From Leeuwenhoekiella marinoflava DSM 3653 (lineage in GTDB: Bacteria > Bacteroidota > Bacteroidia > Flavobacteriales > Flavobacteriaceae), in assembly GCF_900129005.1 (NCBI RefSeq), contig NZ_FQUN01000003.1, positions 62,001 through 126,000 of the forward strand: a stretch of 64,000 nt of DNA. The letters are read 5' to 3'. Position numbers and translations under genes: made by a program. Shown piece by piece: positions 6,912 to 14,816 of this stretch. The first letter of the stretch is position 1; each line of letters starts with the position of its first letter. Below the pieces are notes generated by a model that saw only the letters and a program-made list of their open reading frames with translations, did no database searches and was not told the origin of the DNA.

Positions 6912-9515
6912 ATGTTAGCGTACTTAAAAATAATTATCACAGGAGCAGTTATAAGCTGCTCCTTTTCTTTTTCTTATAGTCAGACTTTATCAGGTACGCT
7001 TCTAAATGGCTTGACAAAAGAACCTGTAGAGGGCGCTTCTGTTATTATAACAAATGAAGATAATCCAGGGATAATACTAGCGTATTCCTACAGCAATAAT
7101 TTGGGGTTTTTTGAGATCAAAATACCATCAGACTTAAAGTCTGATGTCCAATTAATATTTACAATAACTGCATTAGCCTATGAGAAATACGAAGACCAAG
7201 GCACGATCAATTCTATTCAAATACCAGAAATAGTTTTCTTAAAGGAGGCCGAAAATGTGCTACCAGAAATTAAGATTGTAGATGAAAATAAAGCCATTCG
7301 TATTAAAAATGACACCACCTTTTTTAAAGTTTCGAAGTTCACTGATGGTACCGAAAAAACAGTAGAAGATTTATTGCGAAAATTACCCGGCATTGACATT
7401 GACGATGATGGCACTATCAAATACAAAAAAAAGCGTATCAGCGCCTTTTTAATTGAAGGAGATGATCTTTTTAAGAATGACTACATCAAAGCAAGCCGCA
7501 ATATAAATATTGGTATAATTGAAGAAATTCAAGCATTAGAGAATTTTTCAGAAAACCCTTTGCTTAAAAACATCGAGAACTCAGATAAAGTTGCAATCAA
7601 TTTAAAGCTAACTGATGATGCAAATGCTATTTATTCAAATTTAGAATTAGGTCTTGGGACAACAAAGCGTTATCAAAATAATTTAGACTTTTTAGAAATC
7701 GCAAAAAAAACTAAAGCATTCGGCCTTGTGAACGCAAACAATACAGGTATAAGAAATGATCAAAAAGCCTTATCATTTGAGAAGGTAAAGACTCTTACAT
7801 CTAAACCAAATTATATTATATCTCCGCTTAAGTATGGTTCGCTTTTAAAGGGAAATAGAACAAATAGAAATAAGGCACTTTACTCCTCTGTAAATACCAT
7901 TTTAAACATCTCTCAAACTATAAGCACAAAATTTAATTTTTCCTATTTCACAGATTTAGTAAAGCAAAATACCACTAGTGAAAATAATTTCTTCATAGCT
8001 GGAGAAGATATTAAATTACAAAGCAGTCAACAAGCATTTCAAAAACCAAAGTCTTTTATAGGAGATTTTGAAATACTTGCAAACCTTAATCTAAACTCTA
8101 AAATTGAAGTGTTATCGCAGTTTGGGAATGACCAACAAGAAGTAGTTTCAAACGTATTAAACAATGGTTTAGCACAAGAACTCGCTATTGAGAATAAACA
8201 AATTAACGCCAATACAAATATCAATTACACTCAAAAACTATCTGAAAACAAAGCGTTTACCCTAAATTTAAAAGTTCACAATAGTGAGATCAACCAACTT
8301 TTGAAAAGTGAAATAGAAAATCAAAGTAATGACCTATTACAAGTTGTTGCCACATCCTACGATTTGAAAGAATTTGAGGCTAAATTTTACCAAAATTTTG
8401 GTAAGGCTAAATTAACGTATAGCCTTGGTGCTTTTTATGAAAATAATGAGATGCAGAGCCAACTAGAAGACAACTCTTTATCAAATAATTATATAAACGA
8501 TACAAAACTAAATCGAAGTGGACTTTACTTTAAAGGCAGTTATTTTAAAAAACTCAATGATTTTTCAATAAATTTTAAAAGCACTTTAAGTTATTTAAAT
8601 CAATCATTATCCCAGGAGCAATTAGAAAAAGATGGCATACTATTCAACCCATCGCTCAATCTCAAATATGACTTGAGCAATTCATCTGCGCTAAGCCTTT
8701 TCTCGTCATTTAATACTAAAAGCCAACCGCTTTCAAATTTATTTACAAGACCGATTCTTGTTTCATTTAGAACTTTAATATCGAACACACCTGATTTGAC
8801 GTTAAGTAAAACATTTAATTACGGGGCAAACTACAGGTATACGGATACTTACAACAGCTTCTCAATTAATACTGGGGTTACCATTGATGAAATTCGTAAT
8901 AATTTTATAGCATCCCAAAATATTTTGCTAAATCAATCACGATTAGATTATTTTGTCGCGGACAATTCTGACAGAAATAATCAAGTATATTTAAATCTGA
9001 GTAAATATATTTTTCCCTTAAGAAGTAAATTTTCAGTCAATACACAATACAAAAATTCTCAATTGCGAAGTTCATTCGCTCCTGAAGAATTTCAATACAA
9101 CACTGTAGATCAATTCAAAATTGATTTTGAAATAAGCAATGGTTTTTTTAAAAAGACACTATTCATAGATAATTCAATCACTTATCGAACTTCAACTTTA
9201 AAAACAGCTCCTGACATAAGAAATACGGTATCTAACTTTGAAAATGACTTAGAAATTAAATACCTTTTTTCTGAGAAGTTAAAAAGCCGCCTGAATTATA
9301 ATTACATTAATAACGGCTCAAATAATTTTAATTTTCTGGACTTTCAAATAGATTATAAAAGTCAGAAACTTAAAGTGGATTTTTCTTTAATTGGTAATAA
9401 CCTCCTAAATATTAGTTCTTATCAAATAAATTCTAATGATGAGGTCTCACAAACATCAATGTCTTATCAATTAATTGAGCGCTATTTTCTTTTACAAACT
9501 TCTTTTAAATTTTAA
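6912..9515 (+). CDS. TonB-dependent receptor-like outer-membrane barrel with carboxypeptidase-regulatory N-domain
   Basis: This large outer-membrane protein (867 residues) probably moves or binds a substrate with energy from TonB. The N-terminus has a signal peptide ending SYSQ, then a CarboxypepD_reg-like beta domain (about 24-110, TLSGTLLNGLTKEPVEGASV). A plug-like segment with TVEDLLRKLPGIDID follows at about 148-162. The rest is beta-strand-rich barrel sequence ending with Phe (SFKF), the usual outer-membrane targeting signal. No TonB box is obvious. The TAA stop (9513-9515) overlaps the left edge of the right repeat copy, and the gene overlaps the convergent trhO by 24 bp. Substrate is unknown; it probably acts with the GLPGLI protein. 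Confidence 0.85.
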   Translation: MLAYLKIIITGAVISCSFSFSYSQTLSGTLLNGLTKEPVEGASVIITNEDNPGIILAYSYSNNLGFFEIKIPSDLKSDVQLIFTITALAYEKYEDQGTINSIQIPEIVFLKEAENVLPEIKIVDENKAIRIKNDTTFFKVSKFTDGTEKTVEDLLRKLPGIDIDDDGTIKYKKKRISAFLIEGDDLFKNDYIKASRNINIGIIEEIQALENFSENPLLKNIENSDKVAINLKLTDDANAIYSNLELGLGTTKRYQNNLDFLEIAKKTKAFGLVNANNTGIRNDQKALSFEKVKTLTSKPNYIISPLKYGSLLKGNRTNRNKALYSSVNTILNISQTISTKFNFSYFTDLVKQNTTSENNFFIAGEDIKLQSSQQAFQKPKSFIGDFEILANLNLNSKIEVLSQFGNDQQEVVSNVLNNGLAQELAIENKQINANTNINYTQKLSENKAFTLNLKVHNSEINQLLKSEIENQSNDLLQVVATSYDLKEFEAKFYQNFGKAKLTYSLGAFYENNEMQSQLEDNSLSNNYINDTKLNRSGLYFKGSYFKKLNDFSINFKSTLSYLNQSLSQEQLEKDGILFNPSLNLKYDLSNSSALSLFSSFNTKSQPLSNLFTRPILVSFRTLISNTPDLTLSKTFNYGANYRYTDTYNSFSINTGVTIDEIRNNFIASQNILLNQSRLDYFVADNSDRNNQVYLNLSKYIFPLRSKFSVNTQYKNSQLRSSFAPEEFQYNTVDQFKIDFEISNGFFKKTLFIDNSITYRTSTLKTAPDIRNTVSNFENDLEIKYLFSEKLKSRLNYNYINNGSNNFNFLDFQIDYKSQKLKVDFSLIGNNLLNISSYQINSNDEVSQTSMSYQLIERYFLLQTSFKF

Positions 9516-10529
9516 TTTCTCAGATCTACCCTTTTTAAAAATCTTATTGCTGTTGGGTATGCCCTTTCTCAATTCTTTTTGTACTTCATAAGGCAAAGCA
9601 ATTATTTCTTTACACTCATCTGAACAGGTGTGATTCATCGCTTCTGCACACTCCTCGCATTGTATAAATAGTAAGTGACAGGCTTCATTTTCACAGTTTA
9701 CGTGCGTATCACAGGGCTTACCGCATTGATGACAATTAGAGATGATATCTTCAGAAATACGCTCGCCACGACGGTGATCAAATACGAAGTTTTTTCCTTT
9801 AAATTTATTCTCCAATTTCAGCTGCTCTACCTGACGTGCATATTCAATAATACCGCCTTCTAGCTGATAAACGTGCTTAAAACCCTTGTGTTTATAGTAA
9901 GCACTGGCCTTTTCACAACGAATTCCACCAGTGCAATACATCACCAATTTTTTATCTTCTTTATGATCGCGTAAATCTTCTTCTATTAAATCTAAGCTAT
10001 CGCGAAAGGTATCAACATCTGGAGTAACCGCATTTTTAAAGTGACCTATCTCGCTCTCATAATGATTGCGCATATCTACCAGCACCACATCATCACTTTC
10101 TATAAGATCGTTAAAAGTCGCTGCATCTACATGGACACCTTTATTGGTAACATCAAAGGTCTCATCATTAAGACCGTCTGCTACAATTTTATCCCGCACT
10201 TTTACCTTCAGCTTTAAAAAAGACTTGGCATCTTGTTCTATCGCAATGTTGAGACGTACGTTTTCAAGAAAATAAATTCCGTCTAGGAAATTTTTAAAAG
10301 TTTCAAAATTTTGCGCAGGTACCGAAAGTTGGGCGTTAATTCCCTCGTGAGCGACGTAAATACGACCTAAAACGGCCATTTCATCCCAAGCAATAAACAG
10401 ATGATTTCTAAAAAGGTGTGGATTTCCAATTTTTGCATATTGGTAGAACGAAAGCGTAAGGCGGTCTTCACCGGCTTCATCAATGAGCGCTGCACGTTCT
10501 TTCGCACTTAATTTATTGTACAGTTGCAT
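9492..10529 (-). CDS. trhO: tRNA uridine(34) hydroxylase / rhodanese-domain protein TrhO (YceA)
   Basis: TrhO hydroxylates U34 of certain tRNAs as the first step to cmo5U/mo5U wobble modification. The 345 residues have an N-terminal acylphosphatase-like domain (HLFIAWDEMAVLGRIYVAHEGINAQLSV). A rhodanese domain follows with the active-site loop YCTGGIRCEKA (catalytic Cys199). A cysteine-rich tail (SNCHQCGKPC, CEECAEAMNHTC) could bind metal. The last residues (LKFKRSL) are encoded inside the 3' end of the cassette's barrel gene. The remnant at 5551 ends KGRSEKF instead, so the C-terminus here was probably rewritten when the cassette arrived. The catalytic core is unaffected. Confidence 0.93.
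   Translation of the reverse strand: MQLYNKLSAKERAALIDEAGEDRLTLSFYQYAKIGNPHLFRNHLFIAWDEMAVLGRIYVAHEGINAQLSVPAQNFETFKNFLDGIYFLENVRLNIAIEQDAKSFLKLKVKVRDKIVADGLNDETFDVTNKGVHVDAATFNDLIESDDVVLVDMRNHYESEIGHFKNAVTPDVDTFRDSLDLIEEDLRDHKEDKKLVMYCTGGIRCEKASAYYKHKGFKHVYQLEGGIIEYARQVEQLKLENKFKGKNFVFDHRRGERISEDIISNCHQCGKPCDTHVNCENEACHLLFIQCEECAEAMNHTCSDECKEIIALPYEVQKELRKGIPNSNKIFKKGRSEKLKFKRSL
9514..9676. repeat. 163-bp perfect direct repeat, right copy
   Basis: This copy is part of the intact trhO coding region and is identical to 5555-5717. Together the copies bound the cassette 5718-9513. Confidence 0.95.
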
Positions 10530-10560
10530 GCTATACTAGATTTTAAGGTTAAAAGTGGCG

Positions 10561-10591
10561 CAAAAGTACAGTTTTTAGACGGCTGTGACAA
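10561..10591 (-). promoter_or_regulatory. Promoter of trhO
   Basis: On the minus strand a TTG (10591-10589) is followed after 20 bases by TACTTTTG (10568-10561). This is an exact match to the Bacteroidota vegetative promoter TTG-N17-23-TAnnTTTG. Transcription would start about 25 bases before the trhO ATG. Confidence 0.65.
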
Positions 10592-10636
10592 CCTCAGCAT
10601 ATTTGCAATGTCGCAAAGCGGAAAGTTTCAGCACAA

Positions 10637-10670
10637 AAAAATGCCCGCGATAGTTTTCGGAGGCATTTTT
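10637..10670. terminator. Bidirectional intrinsic terminator-like hairpin
   Basis: AAAAATGCC (10637-10645) pairs with GGCATTTTT (10662-10670) around a 16-base loop. The A run and T run would make it work in either direction. No annotated gene ends into it, so it may end an unannotated transcript or insulate trhO from recA. Confidence 0.6.
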
Positions 10671-10972
10671 CTTGAACGGCTAATTCAGGTTATATATTAT
10701 TTGATTTCATCAAACTTAACAACCTAACCGCCGTCCAATCTGGCATTGCAATTCAATGTGATGCTGATACATCCTAAAAATTTGCAATATCTAATTTGTG
10801 ATTTCTGCATCATAGCATTACAGATTAGTTTAATTATAGATACACATATACACAAAAGGTTGCCTGATAGGATGTTAAAATAATCTACTAGGAATTTTTC
10901 CTTATCAAACATAGTTGAACTGTGAAACAGAAAGAATGATTGGAATTTTTCCGATAATTTAGCTTCTTATCG

Positions 10973-11003
10973 TTGTTTCCATAAAAAAGAAATGTTACTT
11001 TAG
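10973..11003 (+). promoter_or_regulatory. Candidate recA promoter
   Basis: TTG at 10973-10975 is followed after 20 bases by TACTTTAG (10996-11003), one base off the TAnnTTTG consensus. It would give a leader of about 150 bases before the recA ATG at 11161. I see no LexA-like box. Confidence 0.45.
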
Positions 11004-11064
11004 CGCTTTAATTTACGAGATTACTTTTTGAAGCATTTGGGTTTTAAAAAGCACTGTAAATCAG

Positions 11065-11121
11065 CTTATGAGGAAACTCATAAGATATTAAAAAGAGATG
11101 TCATTTTATTTTTAGACATCT
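11065..11121 (+). promoter_or_regulatory. Tandem stem-loops in the recA leader
   Basis: The first hairpin is CTTATGAG-GAAA-CTCATAAG (11065-11084), an 8-bp perfect stem with a GNRA-type tetraloop. The second pairs AGATGTC (11096-11102) with GACATCT (11115-11121) around a U-rich loop. Both lie between the candidate promoter and the start codon, so they would be in the mRNA leader. Function is not known. Confidence 0.55.
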
Positions 11122-11160
11122 ACAAAATAGGACCTTGATAGGTATTAAAGATAAAAAACT

Positions 11161-12171
11161 ATGAGTAAAGAACAAGAAGCCAAATTAAAAGCCCTGAAGC
11201 TTACCCTTGATAAAATGGATAAAACCTACGGTAAGGGTACTGTAATGAAAATGGGAGATAATGCCATTGTAGAGGTTGAAGCTATTTCTACCGGTTCATT
11301 AGGTCTTGATATTGCATTAGGCGTTGGCGGTTTACCTAAGGGTAGAGTTATTGAAATATATGGTCCTGAATCTTCGGGTAAAACTACATTAACCTTACAC
11401 GCTATTGCAGAAGCGCAGAAAAAAGGAGGTATTGCAGCTTTTATAGATGCAGAACATGCTTTTGACCGTTTTTATGCAGAAAAATTAGGTGTAGATATTG
11501 AGAATTTAATCATCTCACAACCGGATAATGGGGAGCAGGCACTTGAAATTACAGACAACCTGATTCGTTCTGGAGCTATTGATATTATCGTAGTCGATTC
11601 TGTTGCTGCCTTGACTCCAAAAAGTGAAATTGAAGGCGAAATGGGAGATTCTAAAATGGGGCTTCATGCACGTTTAATGTCTCAGGCGCTACGTAAACTT
11701 ACCGGTTCTATTAGTAAAACTAACTGTACGGTTATTTTTATCAACCAGCTTCGTGAAAAAATCGGAGTAATGTTTGGTAATCCTGAGACTACAACAGGAG
11801 GTAATGCTCTTAAGTTTTACGCTTCGGTACGATTAGATATACGTCGTTCTACTCAGATCAAAGATTCTAATGGTGCTGTACAGGGTAATAAAACCCGTGT
11901 AAAAGTGGTTAAAAACAAAGTCGCTCCTCCTTTCCGTCAGGCAGAATTTGACATCATGTATGGTGAAGGAATCTCTAAAGTAGGTGAAATTATTGACATA
12001 GGTGTTGATTATGAAATCATCAAAAAAAGCGGTTCGTGGTTTAGCTACCAAGATACCAAACTAGGCCAAGGTCGTGATGCGGTGAAAGCCATCTTAAAAG
12101 ACAATCCAGATTTATTTGAAGAATTAGAAGTAAAAATTAAAGAAGCTATTAAGCTCGCTATGCAGGCTTAA
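11161..12171 (+). CDS. recA: Recombinase RecA
   Basis: RecA is the ATP-dependent strand-exchange recombinase for homologous recombination and SOS induction (cytoplasm). The 336-residue protein has Walker A GPESSGKT (68-75), the Walker B region [20 protein letters not shown], loop L1 [18 protein letters not shown] and [20 protein letters not shown]. These are all canonical. The C-terminus ([18 protein letters not shown]) is short. The start is fixed by the ATG after an A-rich leader. An inverted repeat 23 bp after its stop, extending into the next gene, may act as its terminator. Very secure. Confidence 0.99.
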   Translation: MSKEQEAKLKALKLTLDKMDKTYGKGTVMKMGDNAIVEVEAISTGSLGLDIALGVGGLPKGRVIEIYGPESSGKTTLTLHAIAEAQKKGGIAAFIDAEHAFDRFYAEKLGVDIENLIISQPDNGEQALEITDNLIRSGAIDIIVVDSVAALTPKSEIEGEMGDSKMGLHARLMSQALRKLTGSISKTNCTVIFINQLREKIGVMFGNPETTTGGNALKFYASVRLDIRRSTQIKDSNGAVQGNKTRVKVVKNKVAPPFRQAEFDIMYGEGISKVGEIIDIGVDYEIIKKSGSWFSYQDTKLGQGRDAVKAILKDNPDLFEELEVKIKEAIKLAMQA

Positions 12172-12193
12172 ACTATTTTTCGCTCTAACGCGC

Positions 12194-12264
12194 AACCTTT
12201 TTCATCATTTTGTATCTACTGTAAAAAAGCAGATAAAAAATAAAATGATGAAAAAGGTTTTTTT
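12194..12264 (+). terminator. 18-bp perfect inverted repeat with T run, overlapping a start codon
   Basis: Bases 12194-12211 are the exact reverse complement of 12242-12259, with a 30-base loop. The right arm contains the ATGATG start of the following lipoprotein gene and is followed by seven T residues (to 12264). As RNA it would look like an intrinsic terminator for recA read-through and would also bury the lipoprotein start codon. Whether it ends transcription, blocks translation or both cannot be told from sequence. Confidence 0.7.
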
Positions 12265-12658
12265 ATTAATTGGTTTATTAGGTTTAGTTGTTAGCTGTTC
12301 CCTAGATGACGATAACACTAATGTAAATTATGAGTTTGTTCCTGTAGTAGATTATGAACTACCAGACACACTAGTTTATGGTAAGCGCTACCAGCTTCCT
12401 GTAAGATACGTTTCCCCTACAAGCTGCAATCAGTTTTATGGGTTTGATTACGACAGAAAAGACAGTACGCGCTTTGTATTTGTAGTAAACAAAGTTTTTG
12501 AAAATGAAACGTGTACAGAAACGCCAACAGATACAGTAGAACAGCTTCTCAAATTTGAAGTTGTTTATGAGTACGATTACATTTTTAAATTCTTTAATGG
12601 GCTTGATGAAAATGATGAAGCTACCTATCTTACAGATACCATACCCGTAAAGAGATAA
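12245..12658 (+). CDS. Hypothetical lipoprotein downstream of recA
   Basis: I do not recognise a named family. The 137-residue product starts with two Met codons, then a hydrophobic signal peptide ending LVVSC, so Cys18 is the lipidation site. Asp/Asn residues follow (SLDDDNTN), typical of Bacteroidota lipoproteins. The mature part looks beta-rich and has two cysteines (SCNQF and ETCTET) that could form a disulfide. The start codon lies in the right arm of an 18-bp inverted repeat, so expression may be controlled through RNA structure. It precedes the sigma-factor gene by 30 bp and might share its transcript. Confidence 0.75.
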   Translation: MMKKVFLLIGLLGLVVSCSLDDDNTNVNYEFVPVVDYELPDTLVYGKRYQLPVRYVSPTSCNQFYGFDYDRKDSTRFVFVVNKVFENETCTETPTDTVEQLLKFEVVYEYDYIFKFFNGLDENDEATYLTDTIPVKR

Positions 12659-12688
12659 TTACAACTGATTAATTAATAGTAGAACAAT

Positions 12689-13237
12689 GTGAGTCAAGAA
12701 CAACTCATAAAAGACTGTAAAAAGAAAAAACCAAAGGCTCAGGAAGAATTGTACAGGCGTTATTCCCGTACGCTATTTTCTGTAGCCTTGAAGTATGCCC
12801 GCAATTACAGTGAGGCAGAAGATATTTTGCAGGAAAGTTTTATAACTATTTTTAATAAAGTAGAGCAGTTTAAATTTAAAGGTTCTTTTGAAGGGTGGTT
12901 AAAACGTATTGTGATCAACACTGCTTTACAGCGGTACCGAAAACAAAGTGTTTTTGAACTCGTCAATGAAGAGAACATTGAGCAGGTTGAAGTAGAAGTT
13001 GATGAAGATGAAATATCGCTTGAATTTCTACTTCAGATTGTTCAAGAGTTACCAGACCGGTACCGACTGGTTTTTAATTTATATGCATTAGACGGCTATT
13101 CTCATAAAGATATTGCCCAAATGCTCAAAATAAGTGAAGGCACTTCTAAATCAAATTTGTCCCGTGCCCGAATAATATTGAAAGAGAAAGTAGAAAACTT
13201 TCAAAAAGATACAACCCTACAAGCATCAACGCCGTGA
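12689..13237 (+). CDS. ECF-type RNA polymerase sigma factor
   Basis: This sigma-70 family, extracytoplasmic-function sigma factor has 182 residues. Region 2 is seen as EAEDILQESFITIFNKVEQF followed by GSFEGWLKRIVINTA. Region 4 is LPDRYRLVFNLYALDGYSHKDIAQ followed by a helix-turn-helix, ISEGTSKSNLSRARIILKEK. The start is GTG at 12689, because the ATG two bases upstream is immediately followed by TGA in its frame. The stop overlaps the GTG start of the next gene by 4 bp (GTGA), so the two are translationally coupled. That neighbour is probably its membrane regulator. Confidence 0.95.
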   Translation: MSQEQLIKDCKKKKPKAQEELYRRYSRTLFSVALKYARNYSEAEDILQESFITIFNKVEQFKFKGSFEGWLKRIVINTALQRYRKQSVFELVNEENIEQVEVEVDEDEISLEFLLQIVQELPDRYRLVFNLYALDGYSHKDIAQMLKISEGTSKSNLSRARIILKEKVENFQKDTTLQASTP

Positions 13238-14679
13238 AAGAGCAAAAAAACATAGACCGCTTGTTTCAGGAAAAGTTTAAAAACTTTGAAGCAGAACCCG
13301 GCGACCACGTCTGGGCAAATATCGCTGCTCAACAGCAAGGCAAAAAAAAGATTATTATACCACTATGGCTCCAATTAAGCGGTGCCGCGGCAGCCTTATT
13401 GCTTTTATTTTTAGCAGGAAATCTCTGGTTTGCTACTGATCTAAATCCAAAATCCAATCCTGCTGTGGTCATAGAAGAACCTGCCACAAACATAGAAAAG
13501 GAAAATACAATTGAAGTTAATAAGAAGAAAACTCCTGTTTTAACTTCTCAAGAAACTGAGGATAATATTGAGAGCTCAGAGCAGCTAAAAAAGACAAAGA
13601 ACGCTTCCAACCATATTACAACTCAAAAAAATAATACTATAGTTTCTGCTAAACAGAATACTTCGCCAAGTACTAACAGCACTCAAAATTCTTCACCTGA
13701 GAATTCTAATATTCTTTCACAAAGCGGAAATGACAATGCTGTTGCAAATATTCCATCTTCTGAGATTACTAAAAAGGATGAAGTTTTAACTGAAAATACT
13801 TCAGTAGAAAAAACTAACGAAATAGCTGTTGCTGATAATACTGAAGAAACTAATGTTGAAAGCGAAAGCACAATAGACCCGGATGCTTTAGAAAAAATTG
13901 CAAATCAACGTAAAGAAGAGGCTATCGCTGAAACTGAAGAAACTTCAGAAATTATAAATCGCTGGGGAATTTCACCAATGATTGCCCCGGTATATTATAA
14001 CAGTTTTGGAGGCTCTGGTATTGATGCAGAGTTCTCAAACAATAAAAAAAGCGGGGATGTAAATCTGAGTTATGGCGTACAAGTGAGTTATACGGTAAAC
14101 AACCGTTTAACAGTAAGATCTGGTATTAATAAAGTTGATCTAGGCTATAAAACCGAGCAGGTTAGTTTTTCGCCAAGTATACAACCAAGCACTATTAGCA
14201 GTATCAACTACAATGACAACTCCAGTTTGATTCAGTTATCTAGCTCTAATAAAAGCTCACTTGTTAATTCCCCAAGTACAAGCATTGCAGAATTTGATAC
14301 AAACACAATAAACTCTTCAAATGCTCTAAATCAACAATTGGGCTACATAGAAATACCTGTTGAAGCAGAATATGCTTTAATTAACAAAAAAATAGGGGTT
14401 CAACTTATAGGTGGTGTAAGTACTTTATTTCTAAATAATAATTCTATCACACTCGAAGAAGGTAACAATATAGTTTCTGAATTGGGGGAGTCCAATAGCT
14501 TAAACGGGACTAGTTTTAGTACTAATGTAGGGCTGGGTTTTGATTATAAATTTACAGATCGCATACAGTTCAATTTAGAGCCTATGTTTAAATATCAACT
14601 TAATGCTTATAACAAAAGTGTTAGTGACTTTAGACCGTATTATTTAGGACTTTATACGGGTGTTAGCATTAAGTTTTAA
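13234..14679 (+). CDS. Putative trans-envelope sigma regulator: inner-membrane helix, long linker, C-terminal outer-membrane barrel
   Basis: The 481-residue protein has an unusual order of parts. Residues 1-40 are a charged N-terminus with DHVWANIAAQ, resembling the short cytoplasmic part of Bacteroidota anti-sigma proteins. A single membrane helix follows at about 41-66. About 175 residues of low-complexity Ser/Thr/Asn/Glu-rich linker come next, then from about 243 a beta-rich domain like small outer-membrane barrels (SPMIAPVYYNSFGG, SYGVQVSYTVNNRLTVRSG) ending in Phe. There is no cleavable signal peptide. The GTG start overlaps the sigma-factor stop by 4 bp. The inferred role is to sense the envelope and control the sigma factor; this is unproven. 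Confidence 0.75.
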   Translation: MKEQKNIDRLFQEKFKNFEAEPGDHVWANIAAQQQGKKKIIIPLWLQLSGAAAALLLLFLAGNLWFATDLNPKSNPAVVIEEPATNIEKENTIEVNKKKTPVLTSQETEDNIESSEQLKKTKNASNHITTQKNNTIVSAKQNTSPSTNSTQNSSPENSNILSQSGNDNAVANIPSSEITKKDEVLTENTSVEKTNEIAVADNTEETNVESESTIDPDALEKIANQRKEEAIAETEETSEIINRWGISPMIAPVYYNSFGGSGIDAEFSNNKKSGDVNLSYGVQVSYTVNNRLTVRSGINKVDLGYKTEQVSFSPSIQPSTISSINYNDNSSLIQLSSSNKSSLVNSPSTSIAEFDTNTINSSNALNQQLGYIEIPVEAEYALINKKIGVQLIGGVSTLFLNNNSITLEEGNNIVSELGESNSLNGTSFSTNVGLGFDYKFTDRIQFNLEPMFKYQLNAYNKSVSDFRPYYLGLYTGVSIKF

Positions 14680-14783
14680 CTAAATTATGAAAAGGAGAAT
14701 TTGAATATCAATTATCAATAAAAGTTAGGTTTAGGTTAGTTTTTTAGTTGGTTAGGTTAATTATTACGCGAGTAATGATGACG

Positions 14784-14816
14784 AAAGGTCGCCTCTGGTT
14801 AGGGCGACCTTTCTGT
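14784..14816 (+). terminator. Intrinsic terminator after the sigma-factor operon
   Basis: AAAGGTCGCC (14784-14793) pairs perfectly with GGCGACCTTT (14803-14812), followed by CTGTTTAT. It ends the rightward operon and sits 1-5 bp beyond the stop of the convergent plsC, so it may serve both. Confidence 0.8.

Larger units (their letters stand above)
10592..11160. other. Intergenic region between trhO and recA
   Basis: About 570 bases separate the divergent trhO and recA. They hold the terminator-like hairpin at 10637, the recA promoter at 10973 and two leader hairpins (11065, 11096). Short open frames here (for example 10524-10727 and 10724-10912) have no signal peptide, domain or composition suggesting a real gene. 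Confidence 0.5.

Noticed and set aside
10524-10912. Two open frames of 62-67 codons between trhO and recA
   Set aside because: One overlaps the trhO promoter and terminator-like hairpin; neither has a signal peptide, domain or coding-like composition.
14724-14760. TTAGGTT-like short repeats before the terminator
   Set aside because: Only a few imperfect units in a non-coding gap; too short and irregular to call a functional repeat.
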